A stretch of 64,000 nucleotides of DNA, from the NCBI RefSeq assembly GCF_023101685.1, contig NZ_CP082164.1, positions 2,976,001 through 3,040,000 of the forward strand. Direction: 5' to 3'. Below, piece by piece: positions 35,309 through 45,072 of the stretch. Every line of letters starts with the position of its first letter. Within the stretch, counting starts at the first letter, position 1. The notes below the pieces were generated by a model, which worked only from the letters and a program-made list of their open reading frames with translations, did no database searches and was not told the DNA's origin. This DNA comes from Bradyrhizobium sp. 186 (GTDB taxonomy: Bacteria > Pseudomonadota > Alphaproteobacteria > Rhizobiales > Xanthobacteraceae). The translations under genes were made by a program, and so were the position numbers.

Positions 35309-36352
35309 ATGACGACACTTGGAACGCTAGATGAACTGCCGCGGGAGTATGTCGAGGGTCTGACGGCTCACAATCTCGTGCCGCTCTGGCCGAGCTTGCG
35401 GCGAGCGTTGCCTCAAGGTACGCCGCATCGCCGGACCAAGCCTATCATCTGGCATTATTCCGATGTCCGTACGCGCTTGTTGCAGGCAGGAGATCTCACT
35501 CCAATTGAAAAGGCGGAGCGGCGGGTGCTGGTACTGGCCAATCCGGGTCTCGGCCTTGAAAACATGCAGGCGACGGCGTCGATCTATATTGGTCTTCAGC
35601 TGATCCTGCCGCGGGAGACGGCCCCCAATCACCGGCACACACCGAGCGCCGTTCGTTTCGTGGTGGAAGGCGACGGGGGCTTCACGATCGTCGACGGCGA
35701 AAAGTTGCCAATGGAGCGCGGCGATCTAATTCTAACGCCTGCGCTGCTTTGGCATGAACATTGTCATGAAGGCTCAGGTCCCGTGATATGGCTCGATGTG
35801 CTCGATCTGCCGACCGTGCTGGCGCAAGAGGCGTCTTATGCCTTGGAAGGTGCGCCTCAGAAGATACGCAATCAGCCAGATCAATCACAGACACACTACC
35901 GCCGGGCCGGCCTCGTGCCGTATCAAGCGCTTCAAGGAATACGTGCGGCCTATCCGCTGTTGCGCTATCCATGGAAGGAAGTCCGCGAAGCGCTTCAGTC
36001 CATGGCTTCGGTTACTGATCGAGCCGAAATGGTGCAACTTGCTTATGTCAATCCGCAGACGGGCCTTGAATGCTTACCGGTGCTAGGAATTTCTGCGATT
36101 ATGCTACGGCCTGGCGAAATCGCGCAACCGCGGCGACGTTCCTCTTCAGCGGTATTGCATGTTGTCGACGGCGAAGTTGACGCCGAGATCGATGCGGTCA
36201 CGCTGTCAGCAACCGCTAGCGACACGTTGGCCGTGCCAACGCACGCGATGGTAAAGCTGACAAACAAATCGTCTAAGAAGGCCGCGTTCCTCTTCCAAGT
36301 CGATGATGCGCCGATGCAACGGAAGCTCGGGTTCTTCGAAATCTTCGACTAG
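35309..36352 (+). CDS. Gentisate 1,2-dioxygenase
   Basis: A 347-residue bicupin. ATG 35309 follows a GGGAGAG ribosome site. First cupin iron ligands are H108 and H110 in [15 protein letters not shown] and H149 in [10 protein letters not shown]; the second cupin is degenerate. [12 protein letters not shown] and the [15 protein letters not shown] segment are typical of gentisate 1,2-dioxygenases, which open the ring of 2,5-dihydroxybenzoate to maleylpyruvate with Fe(II). The neighbouring FAH-family enzyme supplies a later step; no maleylpyruvate isomerase is visible. Cytoplasmic. Confidence 0.93.
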   Translation: MTTLGTLDELPREYVEGLTAHNLVPLWPSLRRALPQGTPHRRTKPIIWHYSDVRTRLLQAGDLTPIEKAERRVLVLANPGLGLENMQATASIYIGLQLILPRETAPNHRHTPSAVRFVVEGDGGFTIVDGEKLPMERGDLILTPALLWHEHCHEGSGPVIWLDVLDLPTVLAQEASYALEGAPQKIRNQPDQSQTHYRRAGLVPYQALQGIRAAYPLLRYPWKEVREALQSMASVTDRAEMVQLAYVNPQTGLECLPVLGISAIMLRPGEIAQPRRRSSSAVLHVVDGEVDAEIDAVTLSATASDTLAVPTHAMVKLTNKSSKKAAFLFQVDDAPMQRKLGFFEIFD

Positions 36353-36599
36353 GCGCTCAGATCGCGGTGATCTGAGGAAGGACGTTCATTGCCACTCCGA
36401 GCGTTGACTATTCGCTTTAGCGCGAAGAGTAAGCTGACCGAGTGGTGAAGCAGCGAAGGCAATGACAATTTAAGGTGCGTCGTACCGCGTACGGAGACCG
36501 CGCCGGGTAACGTAAGGCATGCTGTGGCTGGCAAATTGCCAGTCTTCGAGAAGCAAATGCACAGCACCAAAAACGATTGAAGAAACGCGGAGAGGGAAA

Positions 36600-37391
36600 A
36601 TGCTTCAGCAATCGAGCGGGCGATCAATCGTCCGAAACGCAATCCTTGCTTCTCTTCCGCTGCCGGATCTCGCTGCCGTGGGTGAATACCTTGAACCGAT
36701 TGTGTTGAAGGAGCGCATGATAATTCAAGAGCAGAGGAAGCGCGTTGACCATGTTTACTTTATCGAATCCGGCCTCATCTCGCACAGAATCGGCTCTGGA
36801 GGAAGTTTGCTTGAAGCTGCGATCGTCGGATATCGGGGCGTAATCGGCGCTGCATTTTTGTTGGGTGGATATCCTCCGGTCCATCAATCCGTCGTACTGT
36901 TTCCCGGAAGAGCCCTCAGGATACGGGTCGATGAATTGCGTCGATTGATGGACGAGCGTGTTCAGGTTCGAGAGGCGATCGGACGCTACCTCCAGGCGTT
37001 CGCGGTGCACAGTACGCAGACCGGATTCTGTGGTGTACGACATAGCTGCGAGCCGAGGGTTGCGACTTGGCTATGTCTGACATGCGATGCCATTGGTAAT
37101 TCTGTGCTCCCCGTCACGCACGACTATCTCTCGACGGTATTGGGATTACGCCGTGCAAGTGTGACCGGAGCGCTTATTCGATTTGAAGAGAGACGATTAA
37201 TTCGAAAGACGCGGGGCGTGCTGCATGTTGACGATCGCAAGGCCATCGAGCCTGAATGCTGTAGTTGTTATGCAGTCGTGGCAGCAGCTTACACGTCGTC
37301 CGAAGAGACTAGCTCCTTTTATGTCGATAATTCTCTGAAGCAACCGCGTTTTGGTTCAACTGCGCGATCGCAGAATACGAATAGTGCGTGA
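36600..37391 (+). CDS. Crp/Fnr-family transcriptional regulator
   Basis: A 263-residue protein; ATG 36600 with GGAGAGGG upstream. The N-terminal cyclic-nucleotide-binding-type jelly roll includes VDHVYFIESGLISHRIG, and the C-terminal part has a winged helix (VTHDYLSTVLGLRRASVTGA then LIRFEERRLIRKTRGVL). The Fnr cysteine cluster is absent, so it is unlikely to be an oxygen sensor; the unusual C-terminal tail (ECCSCY and beyond) is Ser/Asn-rich. It follows the gentisate genes but after a 250-bp gap; target unknown. Confidence 0.88.
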   Translation: MLQQSSGRSIVRNAILASLPLPDLAAVGEYLEPIVLKERMIIQEQRKRVDHVYFIESGLISHRIGSGGSLLEAAIVGYRGVIGAAFLLGGYPPVHQSVVLFPGRALRIRVDELRRLMDERVQVREAIGRYLQAFAVHSTQTGFCGVRHSCEPRVATWLCLTCDAIGNSVLPVTHDYLSTVLGLRRASVTGALIRFEERRLIRKTRGVLHVDDRKAIEPECCSCYAVVAAAYTSSEETSSFYVDNSLKQPRFGSTARSQNTNSA

Positions 37392-38152
37392 CCGAGGCGG
37401 TCGGTCAATCCATGCATTCTTGTGGCGCCCGTTATTTCGCTTTGGCATCTCCAGTGGATCTTTCACAACTGAACATCTTGCCGAGAGTGCCAACGGCGCC
37501 GGCGTTGCCTTCTCGGGACAATTGGACTAGTTGCATACCGGTAGAGGGGAGCCTCGTTTAATGATCGTGGACAAGTTGATGAATGAGAGGGAAGAGTTCT
37601 TACCGACGAATGCTCGGTGCTCCTCGCGACGTTCATGAAGGTGCGCGATCGCAAGGCTCGTGCGGAGATCGTCAAGTTCGCCGAACGATGCAGCCATTTC
37701 GATCGCGGCGGCGTCGTTGCGTTCGGGCAGAACGCGCGGCGGGATGACGTGCCAAAGTGAATGATTAGGAAGTGCGCCAAAGCGAAGTCGGGCGCTCGTG
37801 ACCGCGGTCATGGATCCCCATGGCAACAATGCCGGAGCCGAAGGCGATGGCCCATGCCGGCGTCGCCGTCTTCGCGATGGAAATTGATGCCCCGCATCAC
37901 CTCGTGGGCAGCTGATGCCACTTCGGCATGGGAGGCGTTCAACAAGTCGTCTCGAAGACTAGCGCGCCACTCTGCCGCGGCAGGCTCCCGGCTACGCGCT
38001 TGCTCCGCAAAGCGATCTTCGGCAGGGCGGCTGCCAGCACTTCGGATGCGGGGCGAGGTTGAGCTGGCAGTGAAAGATTTAGTACCGCTGTTAGCCTATT
38101 GAGCCAAAGATCGAATCGATGACCGCGACCCAGTCGAGATTGCGGATGATTT
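37392..38152. other. Intergenic region with decayed gene remnants
   Basis: About 760 bp without an intact gene. Around 37600-37740, one plus-strand reading (TFMKVRDRKARAEIVKFAER) resembles the tail of an XRE-family regulator, but this is weak. At 38025-38098 there are two short stretches similar to the AraC-ALDH module (listed separately). Confidence 0.45.
38025..38098 (+). repeat. Third, internally deleted trace of the AraC module
   Basis: GGGCGGCTGCC...GCACTTCGGA...GCGGGGC (38025-38054) matches 15072-15101 at about 28 of 30 positions, and GAGCTGGCAGTGAAAG...CCGCTGTTAGCCTA (38061-38097) matches the region just after the AraC stop in both module copies. The roughly 600 bp between these points in the full copies are missing. 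Confidence 0.5.
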
Positions 38153-39040
38153 GTGCGGAGACCCGACTTGGAGACGATAATTTCTAGCTTCGATGCGCAC
38201 AAGCACTTGCGCGCCACAATGACGGCCTGCAGCTGGCGAGCCGGTTGGCGCTCGCTGCTGATCCGGGCCTACGAGGATCCGGCAGAGGCCGAGGAATTCG
38301 TAACTCCCGCTACTCGCGATCATTTGATCGTTCTCGTTACCGGTGGCTCCTGCGACGTGGAGGTCCGCTATCGCAACGGTTGGCAGCACGCTCATTCCGA
38401 GCCGGGTCACATTGGTATGACGGCTCCGGGACAAGCCGCTACACTGCGATGGCGGGGTAATACGACACACAGCAACCTGCAACTCCATCTTCCGGCCGCG
38501 ACCATCGAACGCGTCGCACGAGAACTCAGGCGTAAAGGTCCCGCGGCCCCGATCTTGCCGAGCGGCATCGGAAGCAGCGATCCCTTGGTTAGCCGGCTGA
38601 TGCTGAGCCTGAGCGCTGCGTTTCAAGAATCCGCGCCAGACCTTTATGCTCAGACTGCGGGAGAGATGTTGGCCGCCCATCTCTTGGTCAGACACGGCGG
38701 CTACGGGGAGCTACACTACCGCAATACGAGCGACAGCCGGCTGCGCGACGTCGAAGACTTCATGCGCGAGAATCTCGCGTCCGCAGTGAGTCTGGAGGAT
38801 CTGGCGCGCGAGGCAGGAGTCAGTCGGTTCCACCTGCTGAGATTGTACAAGAATCTGTATGGGCAGACTCCCCTACAGCGTCTGACCTTCCTTCGCATGG
38901 AAGAGGCGAAGAGCCTCTTGAAGGGCCGGAACGAAACGATTCCGACCATTGCCGCCAGATGTGGATATGAGAATCCATCGCATTTTGCGACAGCCTTTCG
39001 GCGGGTGGTGGGGGTGACGCCGAGCTCCTATCGCCGATAG
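38153..39040 (+). CDS. AraC-family transcriptional regulator
   Basis: A 295-residue activator-type regulator. GTG at 38153 gives the longest reading; an in-frame stop lies two codons upstream and the first ATG is at 38219, so the start is uncertain. The N-terminal cupin-like domain precedes a double helix-turn-helix: AVSLEDLAREAGVSRFHLLR and IPTIAARCGYENPSHFATAF with terminal VVGVTPSSYRR. It lies 119 bp upstream of the molybdenum hydroxylase genes, so it probably controls them. Confidence 0.9.
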   Translation: MRRPDLETIISSFDAHKHLRATMTACSWRAGWRSLLIRAYEDPAEAEEFVTPATRDHLIVLVTGGSCDVEVRYRNGWQHAHSEPGHIGMTAPGQAATLRWRGNTTHSNLQLHLPAATIERVARELRRKGPAAPILPSGIGSSDPLVSRLMLSLSAAFQESAPDLYAQTAGEMLAAHLLVRHGGYGELHYRNTSDSRLRDVEDFMRENLASAVSLEDLAREAGVSRFHLLRLYKNLYGQTPLQRLTFLRMEEAKSLLKGRNETIPTIAARCGYENPSHFATAFRRVVGVTPSSYRR

Positions 39041-39159
39041 ATCCATAGCAGGATCGACGAAACTGGGGGCAATAACGCGGGCATCAAAGCAATCCCGCGA
39101 GCGACGGTCCCTTCGGGCTGCAATATAGATCTCGTTCCTCAACACGCTATTGGTGCAGG

Positions 39160-39621
39160 ATGACATACGTTCTCAAGATAAATGGGAAGTCGCATAAGGT
39201 GGACGTGGACGGCGAGACGCCCCTGCTATGGGTGCTGCGGGACGTTCTCAAGATGACAGGAACGAAGTTTGGATGCGGTATGGCGCTTTGCGGCGCTTGT
39301 ACGGTTCACATAGACGGCGCGGCGACACGATCTTGCATCACCACGGTCGACAGTGTCGGGGAGGCCGCAGTGACTACTATCGAAGCCATCGGCGAGACTC
39401 CTGCTGGCCGGAAGGTGCAGCGGGCTTGGCTCGATCATGACGTCGTTCAGTGCGGATATTGTCAGTCGGGGCAGATCATGGCGGCAGCTGCGCTGCTAGC
39501 GAGCAATCCACGCCCGACGGACTCGGAGATAAACGACGCGATGTCCGGCAATGTATGCCGATGCGGCACCTACAATCGCATTCGAGCTGCCATAAAATAC
39601 GCGAGCGAGGGAGGGCGTTAA
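39160..39621 (+). CDS. Molybdenum hydroxylase [2Fe-2S] subunit (IorA-like)
   Basis: A 153-residue protein with two [2Fe-2S] cluster motifs: the plant-type [13 protein letters not shown] (residues about 44-56) and the C-terminal QCGYCQSGQ with [15 protein letters not shown]. This is the small electron-transfer subunit of xanthine-oxidase-family two-subunit enzymes such as isoquinoline 1-oxidoreductase or aldehyde dehydrogenases. It is 2 bp ahead of the large subunit, so translationally coupled. Confidence 0.94.
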   Translation: MTYVLKINGKSHKVDVDGETPLLWVLRDVLKMTGTKFGCGMALCGACTVHIDGAATRSCITTVDSVGEAAVTTIEAIGETPAGRKVQRAWLDHDVVQCGYCQSGQIMAAAALLASNPRPTDSEINDAMSGNVCRCGTYNRIRAAIKYASEGGR

Positions 39622-39623
39622 CA

Positions 39624-41804
39624 ATGCGGCAAACCACCGACACGCTCACGCGGCCAGTATCGGGCGCAGACGAAGCCAGAGTCTCTCGCAGAGCGCTCCT
39701 GAAGGTCGGTGCGACCGCGGCGGGGGGACTCGCCCTGGCGGTTGCCCTGCCGTCCTGGTCCATGGCTGATGGAAGCGATAGCGGCGCGGTCTTGAATGCG
39801 TTCGTGAGAATTGAGCCCGATGGCCGCGTACGCTTGACCATACCGTCAGTCGAGATGGGGCAGGGGGTCTATACCTCGCTCTCTATGCTCTTGGCGGAGG
39901 AGCTCGAAGTCAAGCTCGACCAGATCGAGGTCGAACACGCGCCTCCGAATGACGCCCTCTACGCCAATCCGTTCCTACATTTACAGGCGACAGGATTGTC
40001 AGCCTCGATCCGGGGTTTCTGGTTACCCCTTCGGCAAGCTGGCGCCGCGGCGCGCCTCATGTTGATCGCGGCGGCGGCCGGGCGTTGGAAAGTCGACCCG
40101 GCGGCCTGCACCGTCAAGGATGGAGTGGTTTTGCATCCGTCGGGCGCTAGGTCGCTGCCCTATCGAGACTTGCTGCGATCCGCGGCCGAATCGGGACCTC
40201 CCGCTCTCGATCGCATCAAGCTGAAGGAGCAAGGACAGTTCCGTCTCATTGGAACATCCCCGAAGAGACTTGAGGCTCCCGACAAGATCAGTGGACGAAC
40301 GCAGTTCGGAATCGACGTGATGCTGCCGGGCCTGAAGGTCGCGGCTATAGCAATATCTCCGGTGCTTGGAGGAAGACCTAAGGCCGTGAACCAGCGCGCG
40401 GCACTCGCGATCAAGGGTGTGCATCAGGTGGTCGCGGTCGATGAGGCGGTAGCCGTCGTTGCTGACCATATGGGCGCTGCTAAGAAGGGTTTGGAAGCCG
40501 CCGCGATACAGTGGGACGACGGTCCTAACGCCTCGATAGATAGTAAGAAGCTCGTCGAGCAGCTGAAGAAGGCATCCGAAAGCCCGGGGGTCGTGGCGAG
40601 AAACGAGGGCCACTTCGAGCAGGCGTTCTCCGGCGCGGCTCGGCGTTTGGACGCGGTCTATGAGTTGCCGTTTCTGGCTCACGCAGCCATGGAGCCGATG
40701 AATTGCACGGTGCACTATCGGAAGGACATCTGCGAAATCTGGGTCGGCACGCAGCAGCCCACCGTCACGCAGGCGGCGGTCGCGACGCTCACTGGAATGC
40801 CGAAGGAAGCCATTGTGATCCACAATCAGTATTTGGGTGGAGGCTTCGGCCGTCGGCTTGAGCCAGATGGTACCCTTCTCGCGGTCAAAATTGCCAAGCA
40901 GATCGACGGTCCCGTCAAGGTGATCTGGAGCCGCGAGGAGGACATCCAGCACGATCTATACCGACCCTACTACTACGATCGGATATCGGCGGGTCTCGAC
41001 GAGGCGGGAAGACCTATCGCGTGGCACCATCGGGTATGCGGCTCTTCGGTCGTGGCCCGGTTTGCTCCGCCCCTGTTCAAAAACGGTTTGGATTTCGATG
41101 CAATCGAAGGGGCTGCCGAGCCGCCCTACGCAATTCCCAACATTCTCGTCGAATACGTTCGGGCCGAGCCGCCCGGCATTACGACCGGGTTTTGGCGAGG
41201 TGTAGGACCGGTACACAACGTCTTCATCGTCGAGAGCTTCATGGATGAGCTGGCGACCGCGGCCAGGCAGGATCCCGTCGAATTCCGCAGGAATCTTCTA
41301 GCTCACAATCCCCGAGCTTTGGCGGTCCTGAATCTTGCCGTGCAGAAGGCCGGCTGGGGTAAGCCGATGCCTCCCGGAAAGGGCAGGGGCGTCTCACTTC
41401 AGTTCGCATTTGGAAGCTACCTTTCGCAAGTGGCGGAGGTGGCCGTCGACGAGAAAGGAAATGTGAGGGTGGAACGTATCGTCTGCGCGGTGGATTGTGG
41501 ATTGCCGGTCAATCCGAAGATGATCGACGCCCAAATGCAGAGCGGAACGATCTTCGGACTCACGGCTGCGCTGCGCGGCGCGATAACGATCAAGGACGGC
41601 CGAGTCGAACAAGGCAATTTTGACTCTTATCCGCCGCTGCGCATCGATGAAACGCCACCAATCGAGACCCATATAGTGGCGAGCACGGCTGATCCTGGCG
41701 GCTTGGGCGAAGCGGCTACAGCCGCTGTGGCCCCCGCGGTCACGAATGCCATTTTCGCGGCGACGGGGCGCCGCATCAGAAGGCTGCCGATACAGCCGGC
41801 CTAA
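39624..41804 (+). CDS. Molybdenum hydroxylase large subunit (IorB-like), Tat-exported
   Basis: A 726-residue molybdopterin-binding subunit. Residues about 20-48 hold a twin-arginine signal (SRRALLKVGATAAGGLALAVA), so the complex is probably translocated to the periplasm. Cofactor motifs include EMGQGVYTSLSMLLAEEL, GGGFGRRL, WRGVGPVHN and the C-terminal GGLGEAATAAVAPAVTNAIF, where the Glu is the catalytic base. Family members hydroxylate N-heterocycles or oxidise aldehydes using water. No FAD subunit is encoded, so electrons probably go to a cytochrome. Substrate unknown. Confidence 0.93.
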   Translation: MRQTTDTLTRPVSGADEARVSRRALLKVGATAAGGLALAVALPSWSMADGSDSGAVLNAFVRIEPDGRVRLTIPSVEMGQGVYTSLSMLLAEELEVKLDQIEVEHAPPNDALYANPFLHLQATGLSASIRGFWLPLRQAGAAARLMLIAAAAGRWKVDPAACTVKDGVVLHPSGARSLPYRDLLRSAAESGPPALDRIKLKEQGQFRLIGTSPKRLEAPDKISGRTQFGIDVMLPGLKVAAIAISPVLGGRPKAVNQRAALAIKGVHQVVAVDEAVAVVADHMGAAKKGLEAAAIQWDDGPNASIDSKKLVEQLKKASESPGVVARNEGHFEQAFSGAARRLDAVYELPFLAHAAMEPMNCTVHYRKDICEIWVGTQQPTVTQAAVATLTGMPKEAIVIHNQYLGGGFGRRLEPDGTLLAVKIAKQIDGPVKVIWSREEDIQHDLYRPYYYDRISAGLDEAGRPIAWHHRVCGSSVVARFAPPLFKNGLDFDAIEGAAEPPYAIPNILVEYVRAEPPGITTGFWRGVGPVHNVFIVESFMDELATAARQDPVEFRRNLLAHNPRALAVLNLAVQKAGWGKPMPPGKGRGVSLQFAFGSYLSQVAEVAVDEKGNVRVERIVCAVDCGLPVNPKMIDAQMQSGTIFGLTAALRGAITIKDGRVEQGNFDSYPPLRIDETPPIETHIVASTADPGGLGEAATAAVAPAVTNAIFAATGRRIRRLPIQPA

Positions 41805-41829
41805 GAGCAAGGCCTAGGCGGGTGGAGGC

Positions 41830-41978
41830 ATGAGCGCTCTCGATGTCGCAATGCTCGCCGGGTTAACCGCTGCCGCGTGGTTCGGATCTTCGAAAGTTTG
41901 CGCAATAATCGGCGGGTGTGACACCCAGACGCTCGCTGAATACGACGCGCGTCCGGTCTGCCGTGCCGAAGCCGCAGT
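41830..41978 (+). pseudogene. Start of an unidentified third gene behind the Mo hydroxylase
   Basis: ATG 41830 has a strong GGTGGAGG ribosome site 25 bp after the large-subunit stop, and begins MSALDVAMLAGLTAAAWFG. The frame is then overtaken by efflux-protein fragment sequence, so the gene appears truncated. In other organisms a cytochrome c or maturation gene often occupies this position, but the stub shows no such motif. Confidence 0.4.
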
Positions 41979-42125
41979 CAGGCAACGCTGGCTGCAGCCA
42001 AGCTCAGGCTCGGCTACACCAAGATCGTGGCGCCGTTTGATGGTGTTACCGGCGAGCGGCAGGTGCAGCCGGGCGACTACGTCGATATCGGCAGCAACTT
42101 GATCAATGTCGTGCCGCTGCCGAAC
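41979..42125 (+). pseudogene. Fragment of an HlyD/EmrA-type membrane-fusion protein
   Basis: Encodes QATLAAAKLRLGYTKIVAPF, DGVTGERQVQPGDYVDIG and SNLINVVPLPN, the lipoyl/beta-barrel junction typical of EmrA-like adaptor proteins. No other part of such a protein is nearby. It differs in sequence from the EmrA at 57.6 kb (KAPFAGIVTNVPSLQPGQYL), so it comes from another paralogue. Confidence 0.7.
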
Positions 42126-42220
42126 TCTAAGCTGGCCACTTCACAGACAGGACGCAATCCGCATGAGCCCAGAACCGATCATAGGATTTGCCGGTCATGT
42201 AATCGAAGGATGCTCAACTG

Positions 42221-43147
42221 ATGCGCAATCTTCATCATTTGCCTGCCCCTGGGATAGATGATCTGGGTGGCAGTAGAGCGCAGGCAGAACCCATCGACAG
42301 GCTGTTTCGAGGTTCTACAATCCAAGGTCGCTCAAGTCTGGAGCTGAATTGGGATGGGCTTATCGTTGAAAAGCGCACCGCGCCACCGGTGGACCAAGCA
42401 GAGGGCGTTCTCGACCATCACCACGCCGTACTCTGGCGAGGAGAACCACTAGTAACCGAACGAGAATACCGGCCTGGCAGGTTCACTCGCCTCGTCAAAC
42501 GACCCGGCACTCTTTCCTTGGGATTGGCCGGGCGAATGCCCGCACTCCGGGGGCGGGGTTCCCTTAATGCTGTTGCGTGTGTGATTGATCCAGCGGCTGC
42601 TAAGCGCGTGATCAATGAGTCAGATGAAGGCGCGTCAGGCAAGCTTTATGAGCATATGGGAACGGCTGACAGAGCGCTGGCAACTCTCATAGACCTCGCA
42701 GCGTATGAGGTTGACGAAGGCGGGACTAATGGGCGCCTCTACGGAGATTCTCTCACATACGCAATAATCAGCAGATTTCTTCACATCGCTTGTTTCGAAG
42801 GAGCCATAAAGTTGGCAGAACATCCACTACCCGCGCCACGCTTGCGCCGTATATTGGATAAAATCAAAGCCGAATTCGCTCGCGATTTAAGTCTCACCGA
42901 GCTTGCTGATGAGAGTGGATACAGCCGTGCTCATTTCCTTCGAATGTTTCGCGCGGCGACGGGCAAGACACCACATCAGTATCTGCGTGACGTTAGGCTT
43001 GAGCGCGCCCGCGAGCAACTTCAGACTGGCTCGGCGTCGATTCTGGAAATAGCGCTCGCGACCGGATTCGCCAGCCACTCCCACCTTACACGGCAGTTTC
43101 GCCGGCGCTTTGGCATAACGCCCGGTTCATTTCGCAGAACCGAATAG
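42221..43147 (+). CDS. AraC-family transcriptional regulator (intact module copy)
   Basis: A 308-residue regulator starting at ATG 42221 (AAGGA 10 nt upstream). The C-terminal double helix-turn-helix is clear: LSLTELADESGYSRAHFLRM with FRAATGKTPHQYLRDVRLER, and ASILEIALATGFASHSHLTR followed by FGITPGSFRRTE. The N-terminal ~200 residues are the effector part and are not recognisable in detail. It is 151 bp upstream of the ALDH gene in both module copies, suggesting it controls that gene. Confidence 0.92.
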   Translation: MRNLHHLPAPGIDDLGGSRAQAEPIDRLFRGSTIQGRSSLELNWDGLIVEKRTAPPVDQAEGVLDHHHAVLWRGEPLVTEREYRPGRFTRLVKRPGTLSLGLAGRMPALRGRGSLNAVACVIDPAAAKRVINESDEGASGKLYEHMGTADRALATLIDLAAYEVDEGGTNGRLYGDSLTYAIISRFLHIACFEGAIKLAEHPLPAPRLRRILDKIKAEFARDLSLTELADESGYSRAHFLRMFRAATGKTPHQYLRDVRLERAREQLQTGSASILEIALATGFASHSHLTRQFRRRFGITPGSFRRTE

Positions 43148-43298
43148 CACTTTTGTGCCAGATTGAGCTGACAGTGAAAGCTTGAGTATCGCTGATAGCC
43201 TACAGTTACGCCAAGCGTCACGTCCGAATAAGGTTCCACGTTCGGGCTGTTCAGGCAAAGCATCTGGCGCTCCATCGATGCTGCAAACTGGAGGTACT

Positions 43299-44702
43299 AT
43301 GAGTGAGTTCAGGTTACTTATCGACGGCAAGCTGGTCCCTGGCGCGGCCGAACTGGCCGTGACCAATCCGGCGACCGAGGACGTACTTGCGATGGCCCCA
43401 CGGGCAGATCGGGCGCAATTGGATCAAGCCGTCGCATCCGCCAAGGCCGCCTTCCCGACCTGGTCGAAGATGCCAATTCGCCAGCGTGGAGCGTTGCTCG
43501 TCAAACTGGCCGATGCAATGGAGGCGCGCAAAGACGAATTCATTAGGCTTCTCACGAGAGAGCAGGGCAAGCCCTTGCCGGAATCAGGATGGGAGGTAAA
43601 CCGCGCGATCCACCACATGCGTCATGTCGCGACTATGGACCTGCCGCTCAAAGTGCTAAAGGAAGACGCGACGCAAAGGGTCATTCAGCAGCACGCGCCG
43701 CTGGGTATCGTCGCGGCGATTACCCCCTGGAACGTACCGGTCTTGCTTCTCATCGTAAAGACCGCGCCGGCTCTGTTGACCGGTAATACGATGGTGATAA
43801 AGCCGGCGCCCACAACACCACTGACGACGCTGAGATTCGGCGAGCTGTGCGCCGAGATACTGCCGCCGGGAGTGGTCAATATCATCGTCGACAACAACGA
43901 TCTAGGCGACGTGCTGACCAAACATCCCGACATCGCCGCAGTCACCTTCACCGGCTCGACGGCGACCGGAAAGAAGGTCATGCAATCTGCTGCCGGCTCG
44001 CTGAAGCGGCTGACGCTGGAACTCGGCGGCAACGATGCGGCAATTGTCCTCGACGATGTCGATCCCAAAGAAGTGGCACCGAAACTTTTTGCTAGCGCGA
44101 CCATATTTGCGGGGCAGGGCTGTATCGCCATCAAGCGAGTCTATGTCCATGACTCACAATATGACGAGATGTGCGACGAACTTGGCCGACTGGCCCGCGA
44201 TATAGTGGTCGATGACGGCACAAAGCAAGGAACCCAAATGGGGCCTCTGCAGAACAAAGCGCAATTCGAGAGGGTGCGGGGTTTCCTGGAGGAGGCTAAG
44301 CAGAACGGCAAGATCGTGGCTGGTGGTGAGGTGTTGCCTGGCAAGGGCTATTTCGTTCAACCGACCATCGTGCGCGATATCGGCGACGATGCAAGGCTGG
44401 TCAAGGAGGAGCAGTTCGGCCCGGTCCTGCCGGTTCTGCGCTATGCCGATGTCGATGATGCGATCGCGCGAGCCAACGATTCACCCTACGGATTGGGCGG
44501 CAGCGTCTGGTCGGCAGACCTCGACCGTGCTGCGAAAGTAGCGGCGAAGATCAATTCCGGTACGATCTGGATCAATAAGCATCTCGATGTGCAACCCGAT
44601 GTGCCCATGGGGGGATCCAAACAATCAGGCATTGGTACCGAAATGGGGCAAGAGGGGCTCGAGGAGTTCACCCAGCGCACCATCATCAATATGGCCTTGT
44701 AG
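43299..44702 (+). CDS. Aldehyde dehydrogenase (NAD(P)-dependent), intact copy
   Basis: A 467-residue ALDH-superfamily enzyme; ATG 43299 with TGGAGG upstream. Catalytic residues are all present: N145 in TPWN, E241 in LELGGND, C275 in AGQGCIAIKR; cofactor FTGSTATGKKV near 217-227. The C-terminus has PMGGSKQSGIGTEMGQEG. Such enzymes oxidise aromatic or aliphatic aldehydes to acids. Its AraC neighbour and the GMC and Rieske enzymes within the island suggest oxidation of an aromatic aldehyde, but the substrate is not readable. A decayed copy lies at 15853-17250. Confidence 0.94.
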   Translation: MSEFRLLIDGKLVPGAAELAVTNPATEDVLAMAPRADRAQLDQAVASAKAAFPTWSKMPIRQRGALLVKLADAMEARKDEFIRLLTREQGKPLPESGWEVNRAIHHMRHVATMDLPLKVLKEDATQRVIQQHAPLGIVAAITPWNVPVLLLIVKTAPALLTGNTMVIKPAPTTPLTTLRFGELCAEILPPGVVNIIVDNNDLGDVLTKHPDIAAVTFTGSTATGKKVMQSAAGSLKRLTLELGGNDAAIVLDDVDPKEVAPKLFASATIFAGQGCIAIKRVYVHDSQYDEMCDELGRLARDIVVDDGTKQGTQMGPLQNKAQFERVRGFLEEAKQNGKIVAGGEVLPGKGYFVQPTIVRDIGDDARLVKEEQFGPVLPVLRYADVDDAIARANDSPYGLGGSVWSADLDRAAKVAAKINSGTIWINKHLDVQPDVPMGGSKQSGIGTEMGQEGLEEFTQRTIINMAL

Positions 44703-44733
44703 GCTCGCTGTCATTCCCCGGATCCGCTTGCGC

Positions 44734-44763
44734 GCGAACGGCGGTCAGACCGCCGCCGTTCGC
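44734..44763 (+). terminator. Stem-loop after the intact ALDH
   Basis: An 11-bp perfect stem GCGAACGGCGG / CCGCCGTTCGC with an 8-nt loop, 32 bp past the stop, conserved in position with 17279-17304. No T-run follows. Confidence 0.5.
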
Positions 44764-44800
44764 CACCCGGCACCAGCCGCTGTCGTGCTAGCCCCACGGT

Positions 44801-45072
44801 CGCGCGAGGGTACAAAAAGAAAAAGTTCGATGTCGTCGTCGGAGGCGTGCATATGGGTACGCTCCATTAGTTGGTTCTCCTGAGGTTGTCGTAACGGGCA
44901 CAGTCGGCGATCGGCGCGTGACGCAAGATCAGCGCAGTCGGGGTGATGGTGCTGGCTGGTGGCATCGGGTCGCGTCGGCGGGGCTAGGATGCTGAGAACG
45001 CGGCGGAATGGACGCCGTGAGCGACTACCGCAAAAAGTAAGATCGCGGCCAGCCCATCGGGCGAGTCATCCT
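44801..45072. other. Junction region after module copy 2
   Basis: About 270 bp with no supported gene. A minus-strand 40-codon frame (ATG at 44867 with AGGAGA ribosome site, MERTHMHASDDDIE) runs back into the stem-loop; it could be the truncated start of a gene but has no recognisable content. Confidence 0.4.

Larger units (their letters stand above)
42207..44800 (+). repeat. Direct repeat copy 2 (intact AraC-ALDH module, about 2.6 kb)
   Basis: Collinear with 14753-17345 at visibly more than 90 % identity, same orientation, 27.45 kb apart. Both genes are open in this copy. Confidence 0.9.

Noticed and set aside
40023..40952. 309-codon minus-strand frame
   Set aside because: Antisense to the molybdenum hydroxylase large subunit.
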